This document shows, one piece after another, positions 13,081 to 26,386 of a stretch of DNA of 64,000 bases (its first letter is position 1; each line of letters opens with the position of its first letter). Source of the stretch: Mesocentrotus franciscanus (lineage: Eukaryota > Echinodermata > Echinoidea > Camarodonta > Strongylocentrotidae); the NCBI GenBank assembly GCA_037976565.1, contig CP137668.1, positions 36,928,430 to 36,992,429 of the forward strand, read 5' to 3'. A model generated the notes under the pieces. It searched no databases. It was not told the DNA's origin and worked only from the letters and a program-made list of their open reading frames with translations. The position numbers and the translations under genes are program-made.

Positions 13081-13467
13081 CGTCTTCATCAGCTCGAGAT
13101 TGCCAAATAACCTGCTATTTTAACTATCCCGATCACAAATTATCCAGCTAATTTGCGTTTTCATCAGCCCGCATTTGCAATTAGCGGGATATTTGGTCGA
13201 GATAGTCATCCCAAGATATCTTGGGCTAGTTTGCAAACTATCCCGCTATTTGGCAAACTATCCCGCTAATTGTCCGGTGCGTCTTCACCAGCCCGAAGAC
13301 TCGCACTATGCGCGAGCGAACGCTTAGCAAAATATCTCGAGCTAATTTCTCAAGTTCGAGATTCATGAATTTTGAGCTGATGAAGACGCGATTTGTAACT
13401 TCTGGCTTATTTCCAAAATCAGAAATCAGAAATGGCGGGCTATTTGGCAATCTGGAGCTGATGAAGC
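13081..13467. mobile_element. MITE-like element with GTCTTCATCAGCTC terminal inverted repeats
   Basis: The left end CTTCATCAGCTCGAGATTGC (13084 onward) and the right end GCAATCTGGAGCTGATGAAG (13447-13466) are near-perfect inverted repeats that continue through CAAATA. The interior repeats CCCGCTAATT/GCGGGATA and CAAACTATCCCGCTA motifs. There is no transposase frame, so it would be non-autonomous. A target duplication is not evident. Confidence 0.75.
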
Positions 13468-13946
13468 CACCACCTATTGATGATGCCCTCCTCCCCCATC
13501 GCTTGGTACGCCTTTATCTTTCAGTGAAAGGGATGTCTCATATAATGTCGGCCGCCCGCAACAAGGCCGTTACTGCCATTGACAGTATATAGCTCTTACG
13601 ACCTTCTTGTGGACAGCCAGCAGCAGATACTTGTTTGGGTAGAAATCTATTAATTAGCGCACTGCCCATACCCTCGAGATAGGCGAGCTTGAGAATGAGT
13701 GAGTGGGGCACTAGCTGAAACGTAACTCTTTTCTTTAAGATGAATGATACCAGCGATTTGTATTGCCAAGCCTATCAGCTAGAGAATGGTTTGAATTTCA
13801 CTACTTGGAATAATCCCTCCAAGCACGATGGGTTCATGATCAACAGGTTCATGGTGGACTTGAGTAGATCGAGAGAGATGAAGAGGAGGTACAAAAAAAG
13901 AGAAGGAGTTTGGCCCGGGGAGAGAAAAGAGAAACTGCATGATAGC

Positions 13947-14019
13947 GTCTGTTTGGAACCAGAGGGGCGTCAGCCCCGTGTTAGAGTATAAGAGTGAACG
14001 CCCTTCTGGCCCTCAGTGC
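13947..14019. repeat. Dispersed hairpin element, copy 3
   Basis: GTCTGTTTGGAACCAGAGGG on the left and GAACGCCCTTCTGGCCCTC on the right. The centre also contains an inner GGGGCG-TCAG-CCCC stem. Confidence 0.8.
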
Positions 14020-16394
14020 TTGTGGAGTTATACTCCGGAATACGTTTCAGGATGTTGTTTTGAAACGCAGCTTCATATTGTGAATTGTAATTTACTATCT
14101 GACGTAACTTACACCATTAACATGGTTTGTTGTTCTTAACCCTTTATCAGCTTTGATCAACCAATGAAGCAAACGTGGGTTTGCCACAGTTGACTTTTGG
14201 CACACAAACATATTTGTACAATAAACTTTGTCAGTCCACAGTGTTTATCCATGGTGAATAAGAGTTAGGCACAGTTGTAGACAATTGTCAGGGTGTTCTT
14301 TATCAGTTTACTGTATCATATTGTCTGTTACTTGCCCAAAATGTGATGTATGGCATGCCACATTTATTCAAGGCATACCCATAACCCTACCAGACCCTTC
14401 CAAAGAGAATATACAGTCTTGTACAACCAAATCTCTTGCCTTCAAAATGGTAAGTGAATTCAAGTGCGATACTGATATAGATGCAAGAACGTAGACCTGT
14501 CGAGCTTGGAACACCTAGGTAGGTCATATGATACCCAGCAAGAAGTGATGGGATATGTCTAAGTGTTAATTTATTGGAGGTCAAAGATCAAGGTGATCAG
14601 TGAAGGGGGTTCTATTGCTTCTGTCATGGTTGGAGCTAGCCTCACCATCGGAAACAAGTTTACATCCTCTCTATGGACTTGTATCCCATGTGGGATGGGA
14701 ATTTCCAAGGCTTCATCTTGTTGTACCTCCTAAAAAATTATAAACATTGAAATCTAGGAGAAATATGGCCACACAAACAAAATATATATAAATAAATTTT
14801 CTTAGTTAACCAGTGATCTGTATATTTTAAAAGGCATATATGTTGTTCCCATTGTTATGATGCATTTTCATTATGAAGCACATTTTTTTTCTCCAAAGAT
14901 ACAGAGCAGATGAAACCACATGTTATCAGTGTCACTCAAGGAATCTTCTTAGAATCATTACACAGTTCTGTTAATAGTTATTTCATTTATTTCCCCAAGA
15001 TTTAGCTGTGCTCATCTGAATAATTGTCCAAGAATCTAATGAAGAAGACAAGAGGGGTGAATGTTGGCTTTGTTTTACACCTCCCTTCAAGTACATGAAC
15101 AGCAAATAGGATGGAAGGATGATGGGGGTAGAGACAGAGAGGGGGATGGGGGATGGGGGAGGCACCTCTGATATAAAGCAAGAGGAGAAGTAATAACAGA
15201 GAATGGCAGAAGGTGAGAAGAAAATAGATGTATATTTGTGAATGCCACACCAGGAATACCCATCCCTACCAGGAGACCCAGAAGTTTGAAGGTGAAGAGA
15301 GATACCCAAATCTTGGTGTCACATACCTTTGGGTTAATTCCTCCCACCATACCTTTCCTTCTCTGTGGAACAGTCTGAACCCGGACAGTGTTAAATCCAT
15401 GGATGGAGAACTTTTCTCTATTCTGACGATGACCTCTGTAAAAAGGAGATGACCTTAGAGAGAGAGAGAGAGAGAGAGAGAATGGAGGGAAGTAGGAAAA
15501 CATTTGTACACTTTTTAGACTTCATTATAGTTTTAAAATAACATTTGGTGTAGTCAGTAGCTGAAAAACAGTTGAAAATAATATTCTTACATTGATGAGA
15601 ATAGTGCAGGTATATAATTTTCCCCAAAAATTTGGTATACCCTCCAATCTAACATCCATACTTATTCCTCCATGCCTGTTTCTCCATTGCTTCATTCAAG
15701 AAAAAAATCTAAAACACCTTGTCAATAATTTATCATTTCCTTTGTAATTCTACAGAAATATGTAAAGGCCATCTATTTAGTTTATTTATTGGAGTTTGAA
15801 GGGCCTAACAAATTCTTTTGATCTGAAAAATATGTTGAAAAAACACTCTGCTTGAATTATTGGATGAATCCAGTTGATGAGTAATTTAACCTCTTGAATT
15901 CAATTTAACATAACACACATTTTGTAGTGCCCAGCCCATGTTATTTAGGGCTTTGAATTCAGTGAGTCAAAACGGGACTGGCAATTACCTAAATTTACCA
16001 AAACACATTAAAAAAACCTTAATGAAAGTGAGATAATATTGTTTATTTTAGGGATTACTAAATTGTGACTTTTGCAAATGGGACAAATGGCCTTTATTCA
16101 TAATGTACCTGCAAAAATTACATTATAAAAGAGGGCAAGGCACATACAATGAGAACAAATACTTATTCCTTTATTCACCAGTCAAGCAAAGATATGTATT
16201 TTAGTGCCATTGTTATGAATCAAGGTATGTCTAGTATCAAATATTTATGCTTTTTGAGCTCAAGGCCAAGTTTGTACAATAATAATTGATCTAGCAGTTC
16301 CATTAAGGGAGAAGTAATGGATTTGTGTTTTGAGTGTACATATAAAGTATTTTATTTGAAAGAGACGCCAAGACTCTAAAGAATGTACAGTGGT
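14020..16394. other. No supported gene; possible LINE tail remnant near 15.3 kb
   Basis: Mostly AT-rich. The plus frame at about 15325-15420 reads PSLWNSLNPDSVKSMD, which resembles the C-terminal LWNSLP-type motif of non-LTR retrotransposon ORF2 proteins. Nothing else supports it. (GA)n follows at 15456-15481. Confidence 0.3.
15456..15481. repeat. (GA)n microsatellite
   Basis: Uninterrupted GA run. Confidence 0.95.
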
Positions 16395-16468
16395 ATCTGT
16401 TGAAAGGCAGAAGGACTCTAACCTGTATACTTTAACACACTTGACGCCCTTTTGGCTCCACTGATGAC
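16395..16468. repeat. Dispersed hairpin element, copy 4
   Basis: ATCTGTTGAAAGGCAGAAGG on the left and TTGACGCCCTTTTGGCTCC on the right. Diverged but clearly the same architecture. Confidence 0.75.
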
Positions 16469-16859
16469 ATGTACGTTTACTTATCTGTTTTAACTTGATT
16501 TGAATTTACTTGGAGTGAATAATTCCCTATTTACCATTTTTGTTGTCTTGTCTTGGACAAGATCTTGTCAGAGATAGCTGGCAAAACAAGCATGGCTTGC
16601 AGGGGAAAAGTACACAACTGTCTCAAGATCAACAAGGGGAAGATATTGTGAAGGCATTCCCCTGATCTGACTTGCACTCTTACTACTATGGAGAGGTGCC
16701 CTCCCCCCCTCTCCCCCTCCCTCTCCATGTTCTGACACCTCTGCAGGCACACTGCTGAATCCAAACCGATCCCAAACCGACCATTTGAGAGAATGCAATC
16801 TTTGTGTTCAGTCTGTTATTGGTTTTGTCAGTGTGACTGCAATATGATAATTTCACTCT

Positions 16860-16983
16860 GCATATTTCCTTCTCTTCCCCCTCCCTCTCCTTTCTTTATT
16901 TCTCTCTCTCTCTCTCTGTCTGCTCACTGCTATCTCTTTCTCTCATTTTATTTTCCGCTCAATTGGATACCTGTTGAGCGGAT

Positions 16984-17023
<40 letters not shown>

Positions 17024-17085
17024 CCTTGTATCTATCTTGGTCTATCTCTGTCTCCCTGTCACTTCTTCTCTCACTCTCTATCTGT
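16860..17085. repeat. CT-rich tract
   Basis: (CT)n at about 16900-16918 and 16988-17019 within a pyrimidine-rich strand. The open frame across it is low-complexity Ser/Leu. Confidence 0.9.
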
Positions 17086-18396
17086 CTGAAACTAAATGTT
17101 TTTGTCATGCATATGAAAGTGCATAGTACATTTTGTATTGCTGTCTTCAAGAGATTATCAACAGGTCATCTAGCCCCACCCTGAGAATGAGATTACGGTG
17201 CTTAATACGAATCCATCGTAGTGAAATTCCTTCTTGTGAATGACAAGGCATGCATGCAGCATTGACAATGTGTTAGTGGGGATTAGGGCCTTATAACTTC
17301 CTGATATGATAACCCTGGAGAAGTCGGTGGCAAGGCTTTTGTTTAAATTCATTTCTCTTCCAGAATTCATAAAATAGGAGGAGTTATTGATGAGGTGATT
17401 AATTATTAAATTAACTTTTAAACAACATTTTTTTTCTTTGGAATTGAAATTTAAAAATTCCTTCAATCTGTTTGTGACATGACCTATTTTATTATTGCAA
17501 TTTACTAATCATTTCTTTATAGGTTTATGTGTTAAAAACTAGAAAGAAATACAAAAATTAGCTTTACAGATGAGACTTTATAATATATCACTCTCTTTGT
17601 CAGCTTTTATGTCAAGACAGGTGCAGAAAAAATGTCTCCAATTGGGACCAATTCAACTTTCTGCACATATAAACAAAATTGAAGTAGCGTGTCTGTTGCG
17701 GGCAAGAAGGCCATTAATAAAATTGTACATAGATTTATCGCCCTTCTGGCTCCAAACTGACTACCGGTATATGTAACATTGATTTGATATTATTATTTCT
17801 TTCAACCGTTACGCCATCTTTGACTCACTCCGAAAGGAAATGAAAAACCCTTCTTACTGCACCTATTGAGAGATATGCATCCTTAATTCCCTAACAAAAT
17901 TTTTGGTTGATGTACGTACAAGGTATTCCAATCCACCAGTCATGTATGCTTGATATTTTGAGGTGTGATCATGATGAATCGTTAAGCACATGGGTAGCGG
18001 CTAAATTTGTTGGTAGAATCTTGTGGCTTACCACATCTCTAGATTTTTAGAGCGTATGATATGAACTATACCACCATCCCCTCAACGGTGCGTATTTGTA
18101 GTTTACATCAAGACTGTTCAGAATAATGAGTCGATGTGCACAAACACATTTTTGCTGCGATATAAAGGAAACAGTTTGATAACTCATTGCTTACAGGAAC
18201 TGGGTGGCTCCTATGTTAAAGCCCTTGAGAATGAGAGGATCTAGTAGTCATTGGCTTACATTTGTCTTGTGATGGTTTTACTGTACAGTACAACCATTGC
18301 AACCCACTAGATTTCTACACACAATAGACACATATTCTGCAAATTGATGGTGACTTCTATAAGAGGCTCTCCTTTCTAAAAAACTATTCACATCCA
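17086..18396. other. No supported gene
   Basis: AT-rich. Contains hairpin copy 5 only. Confidence 0.55.
17691..17761. repeat. Dispersed hairpin element, copy 5
   Basis: GTCTGTTGCGGGCAAGAAGG on the left and CGCCCTTCTGGCTCCAAAC on the right. The right arm is the better preserved. Confidence 0.75.
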
Positions 18397-18397
18397 T

Positions 18398-18428
<31 letters not shown>

Positions 18429-18700
18429 CTCCCCCTCTCCCTCGATATCTCTCCCCTCTCCCTCTCTCATTAATTCTCTCTCTCTCTCCCTTCTCTCTCT
18501 CCCCCTCCCTCCCTCTGTCCCTTTTCCCTCTCTATCGCTCCATCTCTTCCTCTCTCTCCCCTCTCTCTCTCCCTCCTTCCCTCTCTCTCTCCCTCCTTCC
18601 CTCTCTCTCTCCCTCCTTCCCCTCTCTCTCTCTCTCTCTCCCTCTCTCTCCCTCTATCTCCCTCTATCTCCCTCTATCTCCCTCTATCTCCCTCTTTCAA
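18397..18700. repeat. Compound CT-rich satellite with 20-bp and 10-bp higher-order units
   Basis: About 300 bp of almost pure pyrimidine. It includes three copies of a 20-mer (CTCTCTCTCTCCCTCCTTCC, 18561-18620) and four copies of CCTCTATCTC (18651-18690). Confidence 0.95.
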
Positions 18701-19388
18701 TCTATCCCGATCTTCCTTCCTCCTTTTCACAGTCTTCTTCCACTTTCTTTTTTCATTTCTATTTTTCCCTTTGACAACACCCTCCGTGTTGGTTTTGTAT
18801 CCATTTTCCCATCCCATTCGGTAGGTCCATGCAGCCAGCGCTGTCAGCATTTGCGTTGACGAGTCGCCTGTAACTCATAGCACAAATATTTGGCCAGCAA
18901 ATTACATCTCGTACCGAATTCCCTGCCCTCTAAACACAACATCATGTGTCAGGCTGTGCCCAACCGATAGCACCCTAAAAGATTGGTTAGCGTAGAATCT
19001 TACGTGATTGGTTGAGAAAATGTCAAGACACCCTCCCCTTTTTATTTCTTCTTCCATACTATCTGCTAAAGGATATGCACACCCCACTTACAACATAGGG
19101 TAAAGCTGCTGCATTTAATATGAAGCCTTTTCTGTCTCACCCCTCCTTTTTTTATTTATATTTTTACGTCATCTCTGGCAGTCATTCAAGTCAAAGAAAT
19201 ATCTGTGTGTCTATATAGCTAAGCTGAGCCAAAATGAGTCAGCCCATTTCAAATGGCGCAAAATAAAATGTGCTTTTGAGTAAGATACACTCCAGTAGAC
19301 CAAGGGATTCATGTTTTGCAACGAGTGTCATAGTTTGATTTACTACTAGCTCAGTAGTCTTTGCATTAATTATAGGAACTAATGTATT
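18701..19388. other. No supported gene
   Basis: Mixed sequence, GC-richer at 18780-18900. No coding signal. Confidence 0.5.
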
Positions 19389-19463
19389 ATCTGTTGAGAG
19401 CCAGAAGGGCGTTAACTCAGTATTATAGTACATGAGTTAATGCCCTTCTGGCTCCAAACAGAC
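19389..19463. repeat. Dispersed hairpin element, copy 6 (best preserved)
   Basis: ATCTGTTGAGAGCCAGAAGG on the left and CCTTCTGGCTCCAAACAGAC on the right, with GGCGTTAACTCA opposite TGAGTTAATGCC forming the inner stem. The arms pair over about 30 bases around a short AT loop. Confidence 0.92.
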
Positions 19464-19968
19464 AAACTGTCGTGTGAAGGCATGTGTGCAAATCCGGAAG
19501 TAGTCTTTTTGTGCAGAGACATATTTACATTTAATATCACTGTTTTGATTAGGTTTTGAACAACCTTGAAACATCTATGAATGTTGTCAAATGTAAATAA
19601 TAATTTATGAATTGGCTCTTAAAGCTGTCAAATCTTCAAGATATATAAACTTCCACAGGTTATGGCATACTTCAATGCTTGTTGTACACTGTGCATCTTG
19701 CCACAAAGAAAATCATTATAATTCACCTCACTTCTTACCAGTAAACTTCTTGTTGTACTGAGAGAGGCGGGAAGATTCGCCGGCAATTCGCTTAGTAGTG
19801 AAATCAAAGTTTCAAATCAAAGGTTTTTTTTACAAGTATGTCAGGTTCATATGATTATCATTTCAGCTTATCATTATTCTTCTTAAACTTTCTCTATCTC
19901 TCTATGTTTTTCTTTATGTCTGTCTGTCCCCTATCTGTTTTGCACCCTCTCTCTCTGTCTTAATTAGT

Positions 19969-19984
19969 TATCTATCTATCTATC

Positions 19985-20028
<44 letters not shown>
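19969..20028. repeat. (TATC)n and (CT)n microsatellite
   Basis: TATC repeats run straight into about 40 bp of CT. Confidence 0.95.
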
Positions 20029-20031
<3 letters not shown>

Positions 20032-23000
20032 CAATGCATCCCCATCTTTCTCTACCCCTTCTTACCTTTTTCATGCACAAAATGATATTCTCATGATTTT
20101 TGTATTCCTCTGCTCCAACAGATATATTTATTGATATTAGAAATGACAAAAGCTAGAGGGCACATGACAAAAAGACTTAATCATACTTTCAGTGATATCG
20201 GATGTTCCTTTGTAATTCTTCTCCCCAGTCAACTTGCATTTGAGACAAAACCATTGCAAGGTTATGCTGGAGTTTGAGAAAAAAGAAAAAGACTTTATTT
20301 CTCACTCTTTTATAAAATTATATAATCTTGGTCTCCATTTCTATTTGGTATGCCATCTATTTGTCAGCTTTCAGTTTAGATGAATGATTGATATAAATAG
20401 AGACAATTGTGATTTCTACATTCAATTTAACATCTTTTGAGGAAAGGAGCTCTATTTTTGTTGTACCTCACCGTCTAGTGTTTATGCTGTTATGGATATT
20501 GAGCGTGTTTAGTTCTGACACTTTGATTTTCACAAAAAGTTCACCGCTTTATTTAGAGTTGAGTATTTGTTTAAAGATCTTCAAAAGTCGATAAAAGTTG
20601 TAAGGCATACCTATCATGATGTTTGTAAAATTAAAATCAAAGAAGGATCTTGACCGTTGAGGGGGAAAATATTTTTAATAGGGGGATTAGTATTGCCTAG
20701 TTTATTTCCCTTGTTTGTTTGATTAAATGTTTGCTGCAGTGGCTCATTTTAAAGAACTCTCGCACAATACCTCGTATTATTTTCTAGGGTATGATTTGGT
20801 TTGAACTATGATAATGTATTGTTCATCTTTTAGATAATTTGGTATCCAATGTTTATTGTAATTTTCTAGGTCATAAGATAAAAAATGGTGAGATAAGAAA
20901 AACTGTATCACCATAAATAGTTTTGAATTTATTTTACCCATCGACTACTGAATTCTCTAATTGCCATAGGCTTAATACAGGGACCACCCAGTTCCTGTAT
21001 GCAATTGGTTATATTAATTTTGAAGTTTAATCCTATAAGGAAATCATTGGTTTAGTTAGGGTTTTTTTTTTTTTTTTAAATATATAGTGTTAATGCTAGA
21101 TAAGGAGTTATTTTGCTTTGTGAATATACATGCACATGTATATAAAAGCTGATCAATTAGTTTTCATGTCTTCATCTCTAAATCGTTTTTATATAAATAA
21201 AATGATAATCATATATATTTCCATGGGTATTCGCACAGTTTTGTGAAATTGGTAGTGAGGGAGCAGTAAGCAGAATCCAGACCTCGTGTTATTGAAAATT
21301 TGGGGTGAAATATGTACACATCCTGTGTTATGATGTAAGCGTAATTTTTGCTAAATAAATGTCACATTTTCACAGCTCAAATCATGATTCTTACAGTTAT
21401 TCATGTTGACATGTAGGTCAGTGTGGTAGAGTATGAGTTTAAAGAGATAAGCATTAGACATGGAATATGTTTCGCCAATGCACTATCTTGAGACTGAAAA
21501 GCCTGTCTCGATTGATTACCGCCTTTGCAACATGGACATAAAACATACAAGCTCAAATCGTTTTATTGTTATCTTATCTGACATGTAGGTCACTTTTGCC
21601 TTATGGGTTTTGTAAATATGGACAAAAATTAAATGTACTGTGACTTTTGCTACCATCTTGATGAAATTTCGAACCCCTTCATGGGCTCATCACAGAAGGA
21701 AAATTGATCATTGCAGACAGTAAACTCACCTTTGAAATGGGAATTTGATATAAAATATTATCTTTGGAATTTGTTTTTACAAGATAATACGTAGATAAAG
21801 AAGCTCAAAGGGCCTTGCTTCTCCTTTTTACTTGAATCCTGTTTACATATTGGTCATCTTCTGTTGAAATCTTAGTATATCTGAACAGCGCAATATACTT
21901 ATATATTTCTAATTTGATATGTATCATTACCAGTACATGATATCAATTGTTAAGTTGTAATTGTCATTGTAATAAAGAAATTATTGTAGGTAGTAAAGCA
22001 TGAATTATTCCCTTGCTCAACAGCAGTTTATTTTCACTAGTTTATTCCCAACACAATGGCAGTTATCATGATACAATGCCTGATGTAGCAGCATCTGTGG
22101 TAGCTAAAGTAGCAATAATCAAATCTACAGTAGAAGTTAAAGAGGTAGTAGAAGTAGATTTGTAGCAGCAGCAGAAACTGATACGGCAGTATTAGCAGTA
22201 CACGTTGAAGTAGCATAAAATATTATAAAGGAAACTCTACATGTATAGTAACTTCTATGTACAATAAATACAATTATTGTTTCGCCCCACTTACTCTGTG
22301 AAGCTTGTTCAACAAAAGATTAATTCAGGCCACTCTTTTCAGCAAGAAATTAACAGAGTGGAACATGCAATGAAAAATGACTGAATTTGTATCGCTTCTC
22401 TTTGAAATAGCAAAGGGAGTGAGTGGTCATTTATCCTAAATATTTTTTTTTAGAAAACAGAAGCCAAGCACAAACGGGTCAGAATGGAAGTATTTCTTTC
22501 TTATTTCTACTTAAAAAATACCCAGCTAAATAGTCTAATTACCTTGACAGCGTAAGGGTTCCATATCATATTCTATTCTGAGTTTGAAACTATCGACAAA
22601 GATCTTATCTTATTCACCCAAAATTTTGAAAAGGATGATTTATTATTGTACATGACACAAACAGGTGGCAATAGAGCAGAGGTGATCTTTTAGAAATATT
22701 GATTGACCTTTATAATTTGATAAGAGAAAAGTCTGCACATAAAATATACAATTAAAAGTTTGTTTTTTCCAAATTTATGACCATCAATATTTGTTTATAT
22801 TTTTTTTATAAAGGTGTTACACAAATCTACACATCGAAAGTTTGCTCCTAGAATAATCAATACATGGTCACTCTTTAAAATGGCAGATAAAAATTAATTC
22901 TTTGTGAAGTCTCTCCTCTGCAGCACCAAATATTCCAGCTCTTAATGCCACGGTTGTCAAAATGTTTCTTAAACATCACTTGTGAGGCATCCTCCCCCTC

Positions 23001-24460
23001 CCCTTGAGTGCAAAGTACATGAACTTTAGATGATGTCGCTATGAGTGGGATGCTTGGAAAGAGAGAGAAATGATGATAAGATCACAGGATGTTATATGTA
23101 AGTGACGTCGAAGGATGTAGGATATGATAGCACAATCATTAGTTCACACTTTACATCTTGAAATCCCAAAGTCCCCTGAATACCCTCGCTCTCTGAAGGA
23201 ATAGTCACTGTCTGTTTGTTCATTTTGTATCTCTTACTTTTATATTGTCCGATTTCAGCATTCTGTTCATTCTGCAATTTACTCTGATATATTAAGTGCA
23301 AGATATAAAGTTTCAGTATGTCTGTATTTGTTGCTAGTTTTCGATTTGTAGTACCAATCATCTCTTTAGTTTTTAACTTTGGTAAATATATTGTCTGTAT
23401 TGTCTGTAGAAGAATAACATTATTTAATTGTTTGTTAATAATGATTTATGTAATCTCTATACCTATTGGAAATCTTGATATGAATGATCTGTACTTTGTA
23501 TTAGGGTAAATTTAAAGACCAATTCATAGAAGTATTAGATCTAAATCCCAGGAGGCGATTCAGACAGATAATCATATTTTTCAGCTTGTTGTATAATGGA
23601 ATTATTTTATTTCTGTAGCAAGATTGACATGATTATATTAGAGGATTTTTCTGATGCAATAAAATATATACTTCCTGCCAGTTGATATTTTCATATTATT
23701 GCAGGATAAACTCATATTTGTAAACTAAACATGAAATGTATTTTACATTTTTGAAAATGATTCTAAAGATGTTGTTTCATGAAATTCAATTTCATCTATT
23801 CAGTCATTTTGTTTCTATCAAATTAGAATGTGGTTTGAACAAGAAGTCATTTTCAAGTATTTATTTGGTTTCCTATTTGACATGTTGATTAGATTTATAC
23901 TGGTCCATGTTATTAACGTTACATTTAGAGGGGGAGAACGTTCAGTGAAGATTGTGTAATAGAGAGGAAGAATGACTTTTGATTGTTACCTTTTATTTTT
24001 TCTAAGCATTCCTTTCTTGGAAGTCACTAGAAAGCAAGCATTTTCTGTCAATCTGCTTGAAACCCTTTTCCTCACTTCCTAGAAGGTCGATCGACTCTAG
24101 AAAGTGGCATTATTGTAGCATGCATAATTCTTATCCAATTATCATGGCTTAATGTTGGTAACTCTCCCATTCAATCGTCCCTCTCTCGTAAATTTGCTAC
24201 GAGTTACTCCGAGGGCTGCTGTTCACTTACAACGTGACAGACTCTCGATGGATAATTAGCGCCGGTGTGAGGACTACTCCGAGCTCCTTTCAGATCCTGT
24301 GAATTAGTTTAGAGGCACCCCCATCTTGGTTTGGATAAGGCCATTGACAGAGTAAGGATGTTGCACTTTTTCCCGCTCCTCCCTACCCCCCCCCCACCCC
24401 CAAATGTCCCCATCCCCCTCTCTCCGCCATGATTGAAATGATCTTTATTCCACTGAATAC
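20029..24460. other. AT-rich stretch, no supported gene
   Basis: Contains a 16-T run at about 21062, a diverged duplication around 21375-21420 and 21551-21592, and an imperfect GTAG/CAG triplet-rich stretch at 22085-22215. No coding signal on either strand. Confidence 0.55.
22085..22215. repeat. Degenerate AGC/GTA triplet-rich stretch
   Basis: Repeated GTAGCA, GTAGAAGTA and CAGCAGCAG words, too diverged for a clean period. Confidence 0.5.
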
Positions 24461-24896
24461 TAAGGTTGCGTTTATCGACCAAATTTTTGCCTAGAATCAG
24501 CGTTTTCAAACGTCTTTCAGGCAAATTTTTAAGGCGATAAACGCAAAGCCTTTTTCAAATATCTTTAGATATGGGCATATTTTAACGCCGAAAAAGTGCG
24601 TTTTGAATGTGACATACAGCCAGAATCACGTTTCTGAAACCATGATAAACGCAAAGCTGTTTTGAACCCCACATACAAATCGGACCTTCCCATATTGCTC
24701 TATGGACCTTCCCAGACTAATCTGCTTCCCGGGTCAAACGGCGCAATGCAGCTGTGCAGAGACAACAAGGCCTTTATTTTGAATCGTGAAGAGACGATAA
24801 ACGCGACATCCCGAAAATCACGTTCGTATAGTGGGGTTTGATAGTGGGGTTGGATATGTACATATCTGATGGCAAGACCCGATAAACGCACCCTAA
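24461..24896. mobile_element. MITE-like element with TGCGTTTATCG terminal inverted repeats
   Basis: The left end TAAGGTTGCGTTTATCG (24461-24477) matches the reverse complement of the right end CGATAAACGCACCCTAA (24880-24896) at 15 of 17 bases. GATAAACGC recurs internally at 24535 and 24643. There is no transposase frame. Confidence 0.75.
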
Positions 24897-24945
24897 GCCG
24901 AAGATGACTTGAAATGACACTCATTTGAAAAAGTATGTTTTATCA

Positions 24946-25022
24946 CCTGCTGAGGGCCAGAAAGGCAGTAATTCCTATTCTTTTACATAGAGGTAATGAA
25001 CGCCCTGCTGGATCATAGCAGT
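24946..25022. repeat. Dispersed hairpin element, copy 7
   Basis: CTGCTGAGGGCCAGAAAGGC on the left and GAACGCCCTGCTGGATCAT on the right. It is diverged and starts about 50 bp after the end of the CGTTTATCG element. Confidence 0.7.
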
Positions 25023-26078
25023 CAGTATGAAAATGAAACTGTTTCCAATAGTACTTTATTGTAAAAAAATTTGTCAAAGACATTCTCATTTAATTGATAA
25101 TGTAAAGATTTAAATTAAGGGACTCTTACAATTGTTACAACCATTGAAAAAAATGGTTTTGTTCCCTCTCTAGTTTCCTGCTGTAAAAGTCCTTCTGAAT
25201 TATAGGGTTATGGAAATAGCTTCTGTTTTGGAAATTTGCCACACAATTTTTTTTTGCATCCATACATCAGAAGGGAAATTACTGTGTATATATTACAAAG
25301 ATAATGCATGCATCCCGTCACTGATTCCGGTATACTTCTTTCTACTTTGTTGCCAATTTGCCATTACTATTCATGAAAGATTTCCCTCGTATGTGGATAC
25401 TTACTGGTATGTTCTAACTTGACTTTGATTCAAATCAAGAGTCATTTTATTCTGGTCTTGGTCATGGTTGATGAAAGTCATCAGACAAATGCATCGATTT
25501 GGTTGAATTTGTTACCAGCAATTTAGTAACCCCCTGGACTCATTTACATTTTATTTGATACAAATGGACACTAGTAGTGAATTAATTAGTCGCCTTTGGG
25601 TTAACTATTTCCCCAGATCTTTCCTTGATCACAAGGACAAAATCTCATCATAAACAAGAAAGAACAAAATATCAAAATCAAGATTATAATCAGGAAATGA
25701 AAATAAAATGTTGAAGGCAATTTTGTCCTTCATATTTTTTTTTTTTTTTAATATCCTGGATAAGAATTGAAGATCAAAGATACACCGTTAGTTCGAGAGA
25801 AGTAATTTGATTTTCTTCTCAAAATTAGGACTTCCGTGTAAACAACAAGCTAACCCATGGAATCATAAAATACTTGTCTTCTCAACCATGCACTGCTTAC
25901 ATTTACCTGTTGGGGGCAGCATAAAGAACAATGCTTGTCGCTTTGAACTTTGCTGTACTCTAAGCCGCAAGAAACCAAATGTCAGATGAGCAATGCCAAA
26001 CCCTAGTAGAGATGGCGTAAGAACCGATAGTAGCATATCCATTGTCCAGTAGACATTTTATGTTCCGTAGATTGACAG

Positions 26079-26216
26079 GGTTTTCATCGTTCTGTCCGAA
26101 AAAATCAATCTAATTCTATCACCGGTACCCAAGCGGCGGCGGAGCAAGTGCGACAACCTCCCTCTGTTGATCCGAAATCAGATAAGGAGACGGAAGATAT
26201 GACGACAGGCAAATAA
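26079..26216 (+). other. Exon-like GC-richer open segment (unassigned)
   Basis: After GATTGACAG a 45-codon frame (GFHRSV ... EQVRQPPSVDPKSDKETED) runs to TAA at 26214-26216, which overlaps an AATAAA. The composition is coding-like, but there is no GT donor in frame and the protein is not recognised. Confidence 0.2.
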
Positions 26217-26386
26217 AGTGAGATAAATTTTGCAAATGAAACAAAAGTTAGAGAAAAATGACATATGAAAAGACAAACTTAGTAAGGCTCCATTGCTTGT
26301 AGCTATCTTACATTTCATCAATATTGGATTTTGTTAGTGATTGTGTACGTATGAGCTTGGATTCGTAGTAGGTCCATGGAATGAGA

